The notes: generated from the sequence alone by a model not told the origin. A DNA stretch of 19,742 nt from Bacteroidota bacterium (GCA_013288465.1 JABDBT010000042.1:1-19742), one strand, 5' to 3'; counted from the first letter of the stretch, positions 7,809 to 14,830 are shown. Numbers and translations are program-made.

Positions 7809-7844
7809 AAGCCCCCTCTAAATCTCCCCCGATAGGGGAGACTT
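7809..7844 (+). repeat. Palindromic dispersed repeat, copy A
   Basis: This 36-base unit begins AAGCCCCCTCTAAATCTC and ends in a hairpin: TCTCCCC pairs with GGGGAGA. It is nearly identical, in inverted orientation, to copy B at 7944-7978 (one substitution and one single-base gap). The form is like a bacterial REP element. Confidence 0.85.
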
Positions 7845-7943
7845 GCCCCACACACAGCCCGCATCTATAGAAACATTAAAAAAAAACAATCAAATAAGTG
7901 ATAACTATTAGGATGAAAATGTTTATAGTTATAAAAAATTAAA

Positions 7944-7978
7944 AAGTCTCCCCTGCGGGGGAGATTTAGAGGGGGCTT
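7944..7978 (-). repeat. Palindromic dispersed repeat, copy B (inverted)
   Basis: This 35-base unit is the inverted partner of copy A, 99 bases away. It ends only four bases before the Shine-Dalgarno sequence of ubiX, so if transcription starts upstream it would lie in the ubiX leader. The two copies could also pair with each other into one long stem. Confidence 0.85.
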
Positions 7979-7982
7979 ATAC

Positions 7983-7988
7983 AAGGAG
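7983..7988 (+). promoter_or_regulatory. Shine-Dalgarno sequence of ubiX
   Basis: AAGGAG lies six bases before the ATG at 7995. It is the clearest ribosome binding site in the window; most genes here lack one, as is usual in Bacteroidota. It fixes the ubiX start. Confidence 0.75.
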
Positions 7989-7994
7989 TTTAGT

Positions 7995-8555
7995 ATGAAC
8001 AGAAAGATCGTTATTGCAATTACAGGCGCCAGCGGGGCTATATACGCGAAGTTATTATTAGAGAAATTACAACAGCTAAGCAGCCAAATAACTGAAGTTG
8101 CGGTTGTAATGTCGGACAATGCTAAACAAGTATGGGAGTTTGAATTGGACAATAAGGACTATAATAACTTCACCTTTAAATTTTACGCCAAAAACGACTT
8201 TATGGCGCCATTTGCTTCCGGGTCGGCAAGGTTTGATACCATGGTAATTGTGCCCTGCTCAATGGGGACATTGGGCCGTATCGCTGCAGGTACATCAGAC
8301 GACCTGATAAGCCGCGCCGCTGATGTTATACTCAAAGAACGCCGCAAACTGATACTGGTAGCCCGGGATACGCCTTTAAACCTGATCCATATCCGCAATA
8401 TGCAAACCGTTACTGAGGCGGGTGGCATCATCTGTCCCGCAGTGCCGTCATACTATAGCAAGCCAAAAACCATTGAAGAGGTTGCAATGACCGTTGTAAA
8501 CCGTATTATAGATCTGATGGGGCTGGAGAATGAGAGTTATAGATGGTCTGAGTAG
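7995..8555 (+). CDS. ubiX: UbiX family flavin prenyltransferase
   Basis: UbiX attaches a dimethylallyl group to reduced FMN to make prenylated FMN, the cofactor of UbiD-type decarboxylases. The chain of 186 residues is of normal length. It begins with the flavin-binding segment IAITGASGAIYAKLL (residues 7-21). It also carries PCSMGTLGRIAAGTSDDLISRAADV and LKERRKLILVARDTPLN, both signatures of the family. No ubiD gene is in the window, so the partner enzyme must lie elsewhere. The gene stands alone: a terminator lies far upstream, and the next gene, mtaB, has its own promoter. No terminator is visible after ubiX, so some readthrough into mtaB is possible. Confidence 0.95.
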   Translation: MNRKIVIAITGASGAIYAKLLLEKLQQLSSQITEVAVVMSDNAKQVWEFELDNKDYNNFTFKFYAKNDFMAPFASGSARFDTMVIVPCSMGTLGRIAAGTSDDLISRAADVILKERRKLILVARDTPLNLIHIRNMQTVTEAGGIICPAVPSYYSKPKTIEEVAMTVVNRIIDLMGLENESYRWSE

Positions 8556-8563
8556 TTAAATTT

Positions 8564-8645
8564 CGGAATGCGGAATGTTGAATGCGGAATTGTGTTAAGG
8601 AAGGGAGCTCATAAATCCGAAATCGAACTTTCGAAATCCGAAATA
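8564..8645. repeat. Short direct repeats upstream of mtaB
   Basis: Two exact copies of AATGCGGAAT (8567-8576 and 8581-8590) are followed by two exact copies of AAATCCGAAAT (8613-8623 and 8634-8644). The first motif also occurs, inverted, next to yajQ at 3976-4023. The second pair lies where the -33 region of the mtaB promoter should be. Confidence 0.65.
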
Positions 8646-8655
8646 AAAAATTCCC

Positions 8656-8663
8656 TATCTTTG
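8656..8663 (+). promoter_or_regulatory. -7 promoter element for mtaB
   Basis: TATCTTTG is an exact match to TAnnTTTG. It ends only seven bases before the mtaB ATG, which predicts a leaderless or nearly leaderless message. The -33 element is poor. Confidence 0.65.
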
Positions 8664-8670
8664 CGGCTTA

Positions 8671-9990
8671 ATGAACAAAAAAGTTGCTTTTTATACACTG
8701 GGTTGTAAACTGAATTATTCAGAAACATCAACTATTGGCCGTCTTTTTAACAAAGCAGGGTTTGATACGGTTGATTTTTCAAACACCCCGGATGTATTTG
8801 TTATAAACACCTGCTCGGTTACCGAAAACGCGGATAAAAAGTGCAAAAAGATAGTTCAGGAAGCGCTAAAAATATCGCCCAATGCCTACGTAACCATTGT
8901 AGGATGCTACGCGCAGTTAAAGCCAAAAGAAATTGCCGATATACCGGGCGTGGACATGGTTTTGGGCGCTGCGGAGAAATTTCAGATAGTTGATTACATT
9001 ACCGACCTGACCAAGACCCCCAAAGCAGTGGTTTATAACCAGCCGGTTGCCGAGGCAAATGAGTTTGTTTCGTCGTGGTCGTTCGGCGACCGTACCCGAA
9101 CGTTTTTAAAGGTACAGGATGGTTGTGATTATTCATGTACGTTTTGTACTATCCCCTTAGCGCGTGGCAATAGCCGCAGCGATACTATTGAAAACGCAGT
9201 TAAACAAGCCGAACAGATCGCAGCATCGGGTGTAAAAGAAATTGTGCTTACGGGGGTAAACCTGGGCGATTTTGGCATTATAGATGGCAAGCGCGAAACC
9301 AAATTCTTCGACCTGGTTAAAGCATTGGATGAAGTGGAAGGCATTGACCGGATACGTATCTCATCTATAGAACCGAATCTTTTAACGGATGAAATTATTG
9401 AATTTGTAGCCGCATCTAAACGGTTTGTGCCACATTTTCATATTCCGCTGCAATCAGGCTCTGATAAAATATTAGGCTTAATGCGCCGCAGGTATAAGCG
9501 CGATTTATATGTAAACCGGGTAGCTAAAATTAAACAGCTAATGCCCGATTGCTGTATTGGGGTGGATGTAATTGTGGGCTTCCCCGGCGAAACAAGAGAA
9601 GACTTTATCGATACCTATAATTTTTTAAATGAGCTGAATATATCCTATCTGCATGTGTTTACTTATTCAGAAAGAAAAAATACATTGGCTAAGGAAATGA
9701 GTGGCGTTGTGCCGGGCTCTACCCGTGCCGACAGGAGCAAGATGCTGCATATATTATCTGATAAAAAGCGCAGGGCCTTTTACGATACACAATTAGCTCA
9801 AACAGCCGAAGTTCTTTTTGAAGGGGATATAAAAGACGGTTTTATGCATGGCTTTACCCGTAACTATGTTAAAGTAAAAGCCAAGTACGACCCTATACTG
9901 GTAAATGAACTGAAAAACGTTTACTTAACTCAAATTTCACCTGATGGTGACGTTGAAATTACCGAAAGCGAAGAAATATTAACACATTAA
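8671..9990 (+). CDS. mtaB: tRNA t6A37 methylthiotransferase MtaB
   Basis: MtaB is a radical-SAM enzyme that adds a methylthio group to N6-threonylcarbamoyladenosine at position 37 of tRNAs. The 439-residue protein has the N-terminal methylthiotransferase domain with cluster cysteines C12 (TLGCKLN), C48 (NTCSVTE) and C79 (VGCYAQ). The radical-SAM motif CxxxCxxC follows at C152, C156 and C159 (GCDYSCTFCTIP). The C-terminus (about 375-435) has the look of a TRAM RNA-binding domain. The N-terminal wording fits MtaB better than MiaB or RimO. The gene starts a cluster with lgt 27 bases downstream. The promoter lies so close to the ATG that the mRNA should have almost no leader. Confidence 0.93.
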   Translation: MNKKVAFYTLGCKLNYSETSTIGRLFNKAGFDTVDFSNTPDVFVINTCSVTENADKKCKKIVQEALKISPNAYVTIVGCYAQLKPKEIADIPGVDMVLGAAEKFQIVDYITDLTKTPKAVVYNQPVAEANEFVSSWSFGDRTRTFLKVQDGCDYSCTFCTIPLARGNSRSDTIENAVKQAEQIAASGVKEIVLTGVNLGDFGIIDGKRETKFFDLVKALDEVEGIDRIRISSIEPNLLTDEIIEFVAASKRFVPHFHIPLQSGSDKILGLMRRRYKRDLYVNRVAKIKQLMPDCCIGVDVIVGFPGETREDFIDTYNFLNELNISYLHVFTYSERKNTLAKEMSGVVPGSTRADRSKMLHILSDKKRRAFYDTQLAQTAEVLFEGDIKDGFMHGFTRNYVKVKAKYDPILVNELKNVYLTQISPDGDVEITESEEILTH

Positions 9991-10017
9991 GGGTATATTC
10001 GCTGCAAACTATTACCT

Positions 10018-11193
10018 ATGTTTCCAACCATTACGTCGCTTATTAAATATCTTACCGGTTTAGATATTTTACTGCCTGTACAAACTTTTGGGTTTTTTGT
10101 AGCCATAGCTTTTATGGCCGCCTACTGGGCTTTTACGCAGGAGTTTAAGCGGAAAGAAAAGCTGGGTTATATCCATCCGTTTGAGAAAGAGGTAACCGTT
10201 GGCGCTAAAGCTTCGGCTGCAGAGCTGGCCGGTAACGGCCTGTTTGGCTTTATATTGGGTTATAAGCTGGTTGATATGATATTTAACTATCATGCCATGA
10301 TCGATGACTCGCAGGCTTTTATTTTATCCCTGCGTGGTAATTGGATAGGCGGGATACTGCTTGCAGCCCTTTTCGCATACTGGGCCTACTACGAAAACAA
10401 GAAACAAGAATTGCCGCAACCTGTAACCAAGAAAGTTTTGGTACACCCTTATGAGTTGATGGGTACCATACTGTTGTGGTCTGCGGTATGGGGATTTATT
10501 GGTGCCAAAGTGTTTAACGCCCTTGAAAATTGGGGACAGTTTATGAGCGACCCGGTAGGCATGTTAATAGGTTTTGAAGGATTAACTTTTTATGGTGGTT
10601 TAATTTGCGGCGGCATAGCTGTTTTATATATAGCTAATAAGCATGGCATTAAACCTTTAAATATGCTGGATATTGGCGGGCCGGGCATGATGCTTTCTTA
10701 TGGCGTTGGCCGTATAGGTTGCCAAATGTCGGGCGATGGTGATTGGGGCGTACCTAACCTTAACCCTAAACCTCATTGGTTAAGCTGGGCGCCTGATTGG
10801 ATGTGGTCGTTTAAGTTTCCGCATAATGTTAGCCATGAAGATTCAGGTAATATTATACCTGATTGCGTTGGTAAATTTTGTAATGAATTAAAACTCCCTG
10901 TATATCCTACCTCATTTTATGAATCAGTTATTTGTATAGCGCTATTCCTGTTTTTATGGAGTATCCGCGATCGTATTAAAATACCGGGTATCATGTTTGG
11001 TATTTACCTGGTATTAAACGGTGTTGAGCGCTTTTTTATTGAATTGATAAGGGTTAACACCCGTTATAATGTGGCCGGCATAAGCTTTACACAGGCCGAA
11101 ATGATCTCTCTTTGCCTAATAGTGTTTGGCGTAGTTTTAATTACATCAGGATTAAACCGCAGGGAGAAAACAGCATCAAATACGCATGGGTAA
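10018..11193 (+). CDS. lgt: Prolipoprotein diacylglyceryl transferase
   Basis: Lgt moves a diacylglyceryl group from phosphatidylglycerol to the lipobox cysteine of prolipoproteins in the inner membrane. The 391-residue chain has several membrane helices and the family signature at R232-G244 ([14 protein letters not shown]), the counterpart of GRxGN in E. coli. Later come YPTSFYESV and the arginine-containing [10 protein letters not shown]. It is about 100 residues longer than E. coli Lgt: there is a hydrophilic stretch near residues 55-65 and a longer loop between about 245 and 295 ([14 protein letters not shown] onward, with two cysteines). Such longer forms are, as far as I recall, usual in Bacteroidota. 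The stop overlaps the GtrA gene by eight bases, so the two are probably cotranslated. Confidence 0.95.
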   Translation: MFPTITSLIKYLTGLDILLPVQTFGFFVAIAFMAAYWAFTQEFKRKEKLGYIHPFEKEVTVGAKASAAELAGNGLFGFILGYKLVDMIFNYHAMIDDSQAFILSLRGNWIGGILLAALFAYWAYYENKKQELPQPVTKKVLVHPYELMGTILLWSAVWGFIGAKVFNALENWGQFMSDPVGMLIGFEGLTFYGGLICGGIAVLYIANKHGIKPLNMLDIGGPGMMLSYGVGRIGCQMSGDGDWGVPNLNPKPHWLSWAPDWMWSFKFPHNVSHEDSGNIIPDCVGKFCNELKLPVYPTSFYESVICIALFLFLWSIRDRIKIPGIMFGIYLVLNGVERFFIELIRVNTRYNVAGISFTQAEMISLCLIVFGVVLITSGLNRREKTASNTHG

Positions 11194-11671
11194 AAAGTTA
11201 TGGTATAAGCTGGAAAAAAACCAGTTAGCTCGGTTTGTGCTTTCAGCAGGTGTAGGTTTTTTGGTAGATATATCCATATTTTACTTATTGTACCATAATT
11301 TGCTCACACAGAAACGGTACCATATATTCGGTACAGAATTTCGAAACTCGACCGTTTCATTAGCCATTTCTTATTGTTTAGGTGTGGTGGTAAATTTTCT
11401 AATTACTAAATACCTTGTATTTACTGAGTCCACTTCCTCGTCGGGCAAACAGTTCTTTCGTTTTGTATCTGTAGCCATTATTGGTTTTTTTGCAAATTTG
11501 GGTGTAATAGATATTCTAATCCATTATTTTAATATGTATCCGCCATTAGCACGCCCGGTGGCAATGTTAAGCTTGTTTTTTGCCAGCTTTTTTGTGCATA
11601 AGTTTTTTTCGTTCAGTTTATCATTAAGGCATCAGCATGTCCCTCAAACAAGTAACAGAGCAAGTAATTGA
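11186..11671 (+). CDS. GtrA family membrane protein
   Basis: This small inner-membrane protein of 161 residues has about four membrane helices. The first is at about residues 10-32 ([22 protein letters not shown]) with the typical Gly-Phe-Leu-Val-Asp of GtrA. It also has [18 protein letters not shown] and a C-terminal [10 protein letters not shown]. Family members are thought to flip polyprenyl-phosphate-linked sugars in the modification of O-antigen, arabinogalactan or teichoic acid; the substrate here is unknown. It overlaps lgt by eight bases and the following phosphatase gene by 35 bases. No glycosyltransferase is adjacent, so its partner is elsewhere. Confidence 0.85.
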   Translation: MGKKLWYKLEKNQLARFVLSAGVGFLVDISIFYLLYHNLLTQKRYHIFGTEFRNSTVSLAISYCLGVVVNFLITKYLVFTESTSSSGKQFFRFVSVAIIGFFANLGVIDILIHYFNMYPPLARPVAMLSLFFASFFVHKFFSFSLSLRHQHVPQTSNRASN

Positions 11672-12428
11672 CCTTTCAAAGCAAGTTGGCGCTTTTATCA
11701 GGGAGGAAAGAAATAACTTTGATCCTGATAAAATTGAGTATAAAGGCTTAAATGATATGGTATCCTACGTGGATAAAACTGCTGAGGAAAAAATTGTAGC
11801 CGGGTTAGAAAAGATATTACCTGAAGCCGGTTTTATTACCGAAGAAAAAACCAGGAACAAAATAGCCGATAGATATAATTGGATAATCGACCCGCTGGAT
11901 GGCACCACCAATTTTATACACGGCCTGCCCGTATTTTCGGTAAGTATAGCGTTAAAAGAATATGACGAGCTGGTGGCAGGTGTAGTTTATGAAATTAACC
12001 AGGATGAATGCTTCTACGCATGGAAAGGCGCGCCCGCGTATTTAAACGGGAAAGAGATCAAAGTAAGTAACTGCCCAACCATAAGTAATAGTTTAATAGC
12101 AACCGGCTTCCCGTATTACGATTTTGAAAAGCAGCCCGAATATATTGAGCTGTTTACGTACCTGATGAAAAACTGCCACGGTTTGCGCCGTTTAGGCTCT
12201 GCGGCCGTTGACCTGGCTTATACAGCTTGCGGGCGTTTCGATGCTTATTACGAATACAATTTAAACGCCTGGGATGCTGCTGCCGGAGTTGTAATAGTAA
12301 GACAAGCCGGTGGCGATGTCGTAAACTTTAAAGGAGGCAACGAGGTATTGGATATAAGGCAACTTTTAGCTACCAACAGGAAGATGACAGGGGAGATGCT
12401 GGAGGTGATAGGGCGATATTTTGTCTGA
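11637..12428 (+). CDS. Inositol monophosphatase family protein
   Basis: This is a cytoplasmic, magnesium-dependent, lithium-sensitive-type phosphatase of 263 residues. The metal site is complete: E69/E70 (FITEEKT), D85 and D88 in WIIDPLDGTTNFIHG, and D213 in NAWDAAAGVVIVRQAGG. Possible substrates are inositol-1-phosphate or other sugar or nucleotide phosphates such as PAP; sequence alone does not decide. The ATG at 11637 lies 35 bases inside the GtrA gene, and the first residues after it fit the usual N-terminal helix, so the overlap looks real. The stop codon is part of the long inverted repeat that closes the cluster. Confidence 0.92.
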   Translation: MSLKQVTEQVIDLSKQVGAFIREERNNFDPDKIEYKGLNDMVSYVDKTAEEKIVAGLEKILPEAGFITEEKTRNKIADRYNWIIDPLDGTTNFIHGLPVFSVSIALKEYDELVAGVVYEINQDECFYAWKGAPAYLNGKEIKVSNCPTISNSLIATGFPYYDFEKQPEYIELFTYLMKNCHGLRRLGSAAVDLAYTACGRFDAYYEYNLNAWDAAAGVVIVRQAGGDVVNFKGGNEVLDIRQLLATNRKMTGEMLEVIGRYFV

Positions 12429-12521
12429 ACCGCTGATTAAGCTGATTAAATGATTTAACAGATCATAGATTTCGGCGATATTATCAGCGTAATCCAAAAA
12501 TCAGCTTAATCAGCGGTTCAG
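12425..12521. terminator. Long inverted repeat, probable bidirectional terminator
   Basis: Perfect 23-bp arms (12425-12447 and 12499-12521) flank a 51-base loop. The left arm includes the stop codon of the phosphatase gene, and the right arm ends five bases before the stop of the convergent Nfu gene. Each arm carries a tandem GCTGATTAA-like motif. There is no long T tract, so a repeat element that happens to sit between convergent genes is an alternative. Confidence 0.6.
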
Positions 12522-12525
12522 ACTA

Positions 12526-13077
12526 TTATAATGCTTCAGATATCACCTCAGTAACTTCGGGCACCATGCGTTTTAGCAGGTTTTCGATACCGGCTTTTAG
12601 GGTTACCGTTGATGATGGGCAGCCGCTGCATGAACCGCGAAGCTCGACAGTTACCACACCTTCGTCAAATGATTTATAGGTAATGGCGCCGCCGTCCTGC
12701 TCAACAGCCGGGCGTACGTAGTCGTTTAGTATTTGCTGTATTTTAATTTCGGTATCGGTGCCTTCAAAGTCGGTGTTTTCAACATGTTCTTCCTCCTGTA
12801 CCTTTAATTCAGCTTCAACGGCGCCTTTTACAAACTCTTTAAGTATGGGTAAAATATCGTCCCAGGTATCACCCTCAAATTTGGTTACCGTAACAAAATT
12901 ACTGGCGAAGAATACGCCGTTAACAAATGAAAACTTATATAATTCTTTGGCAAAAGGCGATTTTTCGGCGCTTTCCCTTGTAGCGAAATCTACACTTCCG
13001 TTGATCAGCAATTTGTTCACAATGAACTTCATTGTGGCCGGGTTAGGTGTAGATTCAGTATATACGTTGATATTCAT
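12526..13077 (-). CDS. Nfu-type iron-sulfur cluster carrier (NifU family)
   Basis: This protein of 183 residues probably holds and passes on [4Fe-4S] clusters in the cytoplasm. The N-terminal Nfu_N domain (about residues 1-90) opens with NVYTESTPNPATMKFIVNKLL and contains FVNGVFFASNFVTVTK. An acidic linker (EEEHVENTDFEGTDTE) leads to the C-terminal NifU domain, which has YVRPAVEQDGG and the cluster-binding CxxC at C150 and C153 (GSCSGCPSSTVTLKAGIENLL). Two-domain Nfu proteins of this order are common in Bacteroidota. It is transcribed on its own from the minus strand and converges on the mtaB-lgt cluster. MtaB upstream is itself an iron-sulfur enzyme, but there is no sign of joint control. 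Confidence 0.93.
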   Translation of the reverse strand: MNINVYTESTPNPATMKFIVNKLLINGSVDFATRESAEKSPFAKELYKFSFVNGVFFASNFVTVTKFEGDTWDDILPILKEFVKGAVEAELKVQEEEHVENTDFEGTDTEIKIQQILNDYVRPAVEQDGGAITYKSFDEGVVTVELRGSCSGCPSSTVTLKAGIENLLKRMVPEVTEVISEAL

Positions 13078-13103
13078 CTTGATCTTATTTAAAATTGAGT
13101 TAA

Positions 13104-13111
13104 CAAATTTA
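13104..13111 (-). promoter_or_regulatory. -7 promoter element for the Nfu gene
   Basis: Read on the minus strand this is TAAATTTG, an exact match to TAnnTTTG, about 27 bases before the start codon. No good -33 element is visible. Confidence 0.5.
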
Positions 13112-13157
13112 GGCAGGTTTTTGATTTAATGTATGCGATTAAATTGTTATGACATTT

Positions 13158-13194
13158 AAATGTGCAAATGTGCGGATATGCAGATGTGCACATC
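13158..13194. repeat. Four-copy tandem octamer ending in a palindrome
   Basis: AAATGTGC, AAATGTGC, GGATATGC and AGATGTGC follow one another without gaps from 13158 to 13189. The last copy overlaps a perfect 12-bp palindrome, GATGTGCACATC, at 13183-13194. It lies between the Nfu promoter and the purB 3' end. No gene is visible in it. Confidence 0.7.
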
Positions 13195-13240
13195 GTAAAT
13201 AAATGAGGATATAATTAAACAATTGACAAGCAACTGCACA

Positions 13241-14584
13241 TCAAATTCCTGTATAATTAGATGGACTTATCTTTTTAATCTCATTCTTTACAGTATCACT
13301 TATAGATAGCGTTTCCACAAATTCAGCAATAGTTTGCGCGTTAACTTCGGTATTGGTGCGTGTAAGCTCCTTTAATGCTTCGTAAGGGTTTGGATACCCC
13401 TCGCGGCGCAGTATAGTTTGTATGGCTTCGGCAACTACCGCCCAGTTAGCCTCCAAATGCGCGTTTATTGCGGTGGTATTTAATAATAGCTTATTTAAAC
13501 CTTTAACGGTCGATTTAAAGGCGATTAATGTATGCGCAACCGGTACGCCTATATTTCTTAATACGGTTGAATCAGTCAAATCGCGTTGTAATCTTGACAC
13601 AGGCAGCTTAGCGGCTAAATGTTCAAATAAGGCATTAGCTATACCTAAATTACCTTCGGAGTTTTCAAAATCAATTGGGTTTACCTTATGCGGCATGGCT
13701 GACGAACCTATTTCGCCGGCTTTTATTTTCTGTTTGAAGTAGTTCATGGAAATGTAGGTCCACATATCCCTGTCCAAATCGATAATAATATTATTGATCC
13801 TTTTTAAGGCATCGCATTGCGCGGCAAAATTATCATAATGCTCTATTTGCGTAGTAAACTGCGAGCGTTTTAAACCCAATACTTCATCAACAAAACTATT
13901 GCCGAACGCTGCCCAGTCGATAGTCGGATACGCTACATTATGCGCATTAAAATTGCCCGTAGCCCCGCCAAATTTAGCCGAATAAGGCACTTGTTGCAAT
14001 AAATGCAGTTGATTTTCCAACCGCTCAACAAATACTTGTATCTCTTTCCCCAAACGGGTTGGCGATGCAGCCTGGCCGTGGGTATGGGCGAGCATGGGCA
14101 ATTCGGCCCACTCTGCGGCATAATGTTTTAATATGCCTAAAAGCTCGTTAAACGCCGGGTAATAAACTTCGGTTAAAGCCAGCTTAAAGGTATAGGGTAT
14201 GGCGGTATTGTTAATATCCTGCGACGTTAACCCAAAGTGGATAAACTCTTTATAGGCCTGTAGATCAAGTTTGTCAAATTGTTGTTTGATAAAATACTCA
14301 ACCGCCTTAACATCGTGGTTAGTTATTTTTTCTATTTGTTTAATGCTTTCGGCATCGGCCTCAGAAAAATTTCTGTAAATATCACGTAACTTTTCTGGTA
14401 CAATTGAATCCAAATCCCGTAGTTGCGGAAGCGGATGTTTGTACAAGGCTATAAAATATTCCACTTCAACAAACACCCTGTATTTGATCAGTGCGTATTC
14501 CGAAAAGTAGTCGGCCAGGCTGGCAGTAGTATTTCGGTAACGGCCATCAATAGGAGAAATTGCAGATAGTGGGGTAAGCGTCAT
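13241..14584 (-). CDS. purB: Adenylosuccinate lyase
   Basis: PurB catalyses two fumarate-releasing steps of purine synthesis: SAICAR to AICAR, and adenylosuccinate to AMP. The 447-residue protein belongs to the fumarase/aspartase superfamily. It starts LTPLSAISPIDGRYR, as in the E. coli-like subgroup. Visible are FGLTSQDINNTA near residue 120, the catalytic-histidine segment AHTHGQAASPTRLGKE (H169), and the mobile signature loop GSSAMPHKVNPIDFEN with serines S294/S295. All catalytic residues expected for the family appear intact. It is a single gene with its own promoter. No terminator is evident in the 163 bases between its stop and the Nfu gene, so readthrough on the minus strand is possible. 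Confidence 0.97.
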   Translation of the reverse strand: MTLTPLSAISPIDGRYRNTTASLADYFSEYALIKYRVFVEVEYFIALYKHPLPQLRDLDSIVPEKLRDIYRNFSEADAESIKQIEKITNHDVKAVEYFIKQQFDKLDLQAYKEFIHFGLTSQDINNTAIPYTFKLALTEVYYPAFNELLGILKHYAAEWAELPMLAHTHGQAASPTRLGKEIQVFVERLENQLHLLQQVPYSAKFGGATGNFNAHNVAYPTIDWAAFGNSFVDEVLGLKRSQFTTQIEHYDNFAAQCDALKRINNIIIDLDRDMWTYISMNYFKQKIKAGEIGSSAMPHKVNPIDFENSEGNLGIANALFEHLAAKLPVSRLQRDLTDSTVLRNIGVPVAHTLIAFKSTVKGLNKLLLNTTAINAHLEANWAVVAEAIQTILRREGYPNPYEALKELTRTNTEVNAQTIAEFVETLSISDTVKNEIKKISPSNYTGI

Positions 14585-14600
14585 TATTTATGATTTTGCG

Positions 14601-14608
14601 CAAAGGTA
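14601..14608 (-). promoter_or_regulatory. -7 promoter element for purB
   Basis: On the minus strand this reads TACCTTTG, an exact TAnnTTTG match, 16 bases before the purB ATG. The predicted leader is about a dozen bases. The -33 region is weak and overlaps the GCAGTTTGCA repeats. No purine riboswitch is visible in the short leader. Confidence 0.55.
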
Positions 14609-14619
14609 ATAATTTGAGA

Positions 14620-14650
14620 GCAGTTTGCAGTAAGCGGTTTGCAGTTTGCA
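14620..14650. repeat. Direct repeat of GCAGTTTGCA
   Basis: GCAGTTTGCA occurs at 14620-14629 and 14641-14650, with related TTTGCAG units between. It lies just upstream of the purB promoter in the purB-tetR spacer. Confidence 0.55.
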
Positions 14651-14778
14651 TGGTAAACGGGTAAAATAAACGGTAGCTTTTACCCTCTCTTCGCTTCGCG
14701 GTAAAGAGGCCAGGAAAAAGTTTTTATGTGACTTGATGGTGTTAAAAAAAAGTTCTTTAAAATAAATATTCAGGAAAC

Positions 14779-14809
14779 TTTGAAATCTAAAAATGTTTCC
14801 ATAGTTTTG
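14779..14809 (+). promoter_or_regulatory. Consensus promoter for the tetR gene
   Basis: TTTG (14779-14782), a 19-base spacer and TAGTTTTG (14802-14809) fit the Bacteroidota promoter exactly in both elements and in spacing. Transcription should start near 14813-14816, only about 7-10 bases before the ATG at 14823. Confidence 0.75.
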
Positions 14810-14830
14810 CGTCATTAATATAATGACACA
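14808..14830. promoter_or_regulatory. Palindromic operator candidate over the tetR start
   Basis: GTCATTA (14811-14817), ATA, TAATGAC (14821-14827) is a perfect 7+3+7 inverted repeat. Two further pairs (TG at 14808-14809 with CA at 14829-14830) extend it after one mismatch. It covers the predicted transcription start and the start codon. That size and symmetry suit a TetR dimer, so autorepression is likely. Confidence 0.6.

Larger units (their letters stand above)
7672..7994. other. 323-base spacer between ppx and ubiX
   Basis: This gene-free stretch holds, in order, an AT-rich segment with a promoter (7693-7726), a candidate small RNA (7731-7797) ending in a terminator, palindromic repeat copy A (7809-7844), an AT-rich linker with no recognisable content (7845-7943), inverted repeat copy B (7944-7978), and a Shine-Dalgarno sequence for ubiX. 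I see no tRNA and no credible protein-coding frame. Confidence 0.7.

Noticed and set aside
7746..7871. Small open frame of about 41 codons in the ppx-ubiX spacer
   Set aside because: It runs through the terminator hairpin and repeat copy A, has no ribosome binding site, and its composition simply reflects the repeat.
13158..13194. Possible CRISPR array
   Set aside because: Units are eight bases, gapless and degenerate, with no spacers and no cas genes nearby.
14525..14600. Purine riboswitch before purB
   Set aside because: The predicted leader is only about a dozen bases, too short for a riboswitch, and no conserved aptamer pattern is visible.
14684..14716. CCTCT/AGAGG pairing in the purB-tetR spacer as a terminator
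   Set aside because: The arms are only five to six bases with a long loop, no T tract follows, and no gene ends just upstream in the right direction.
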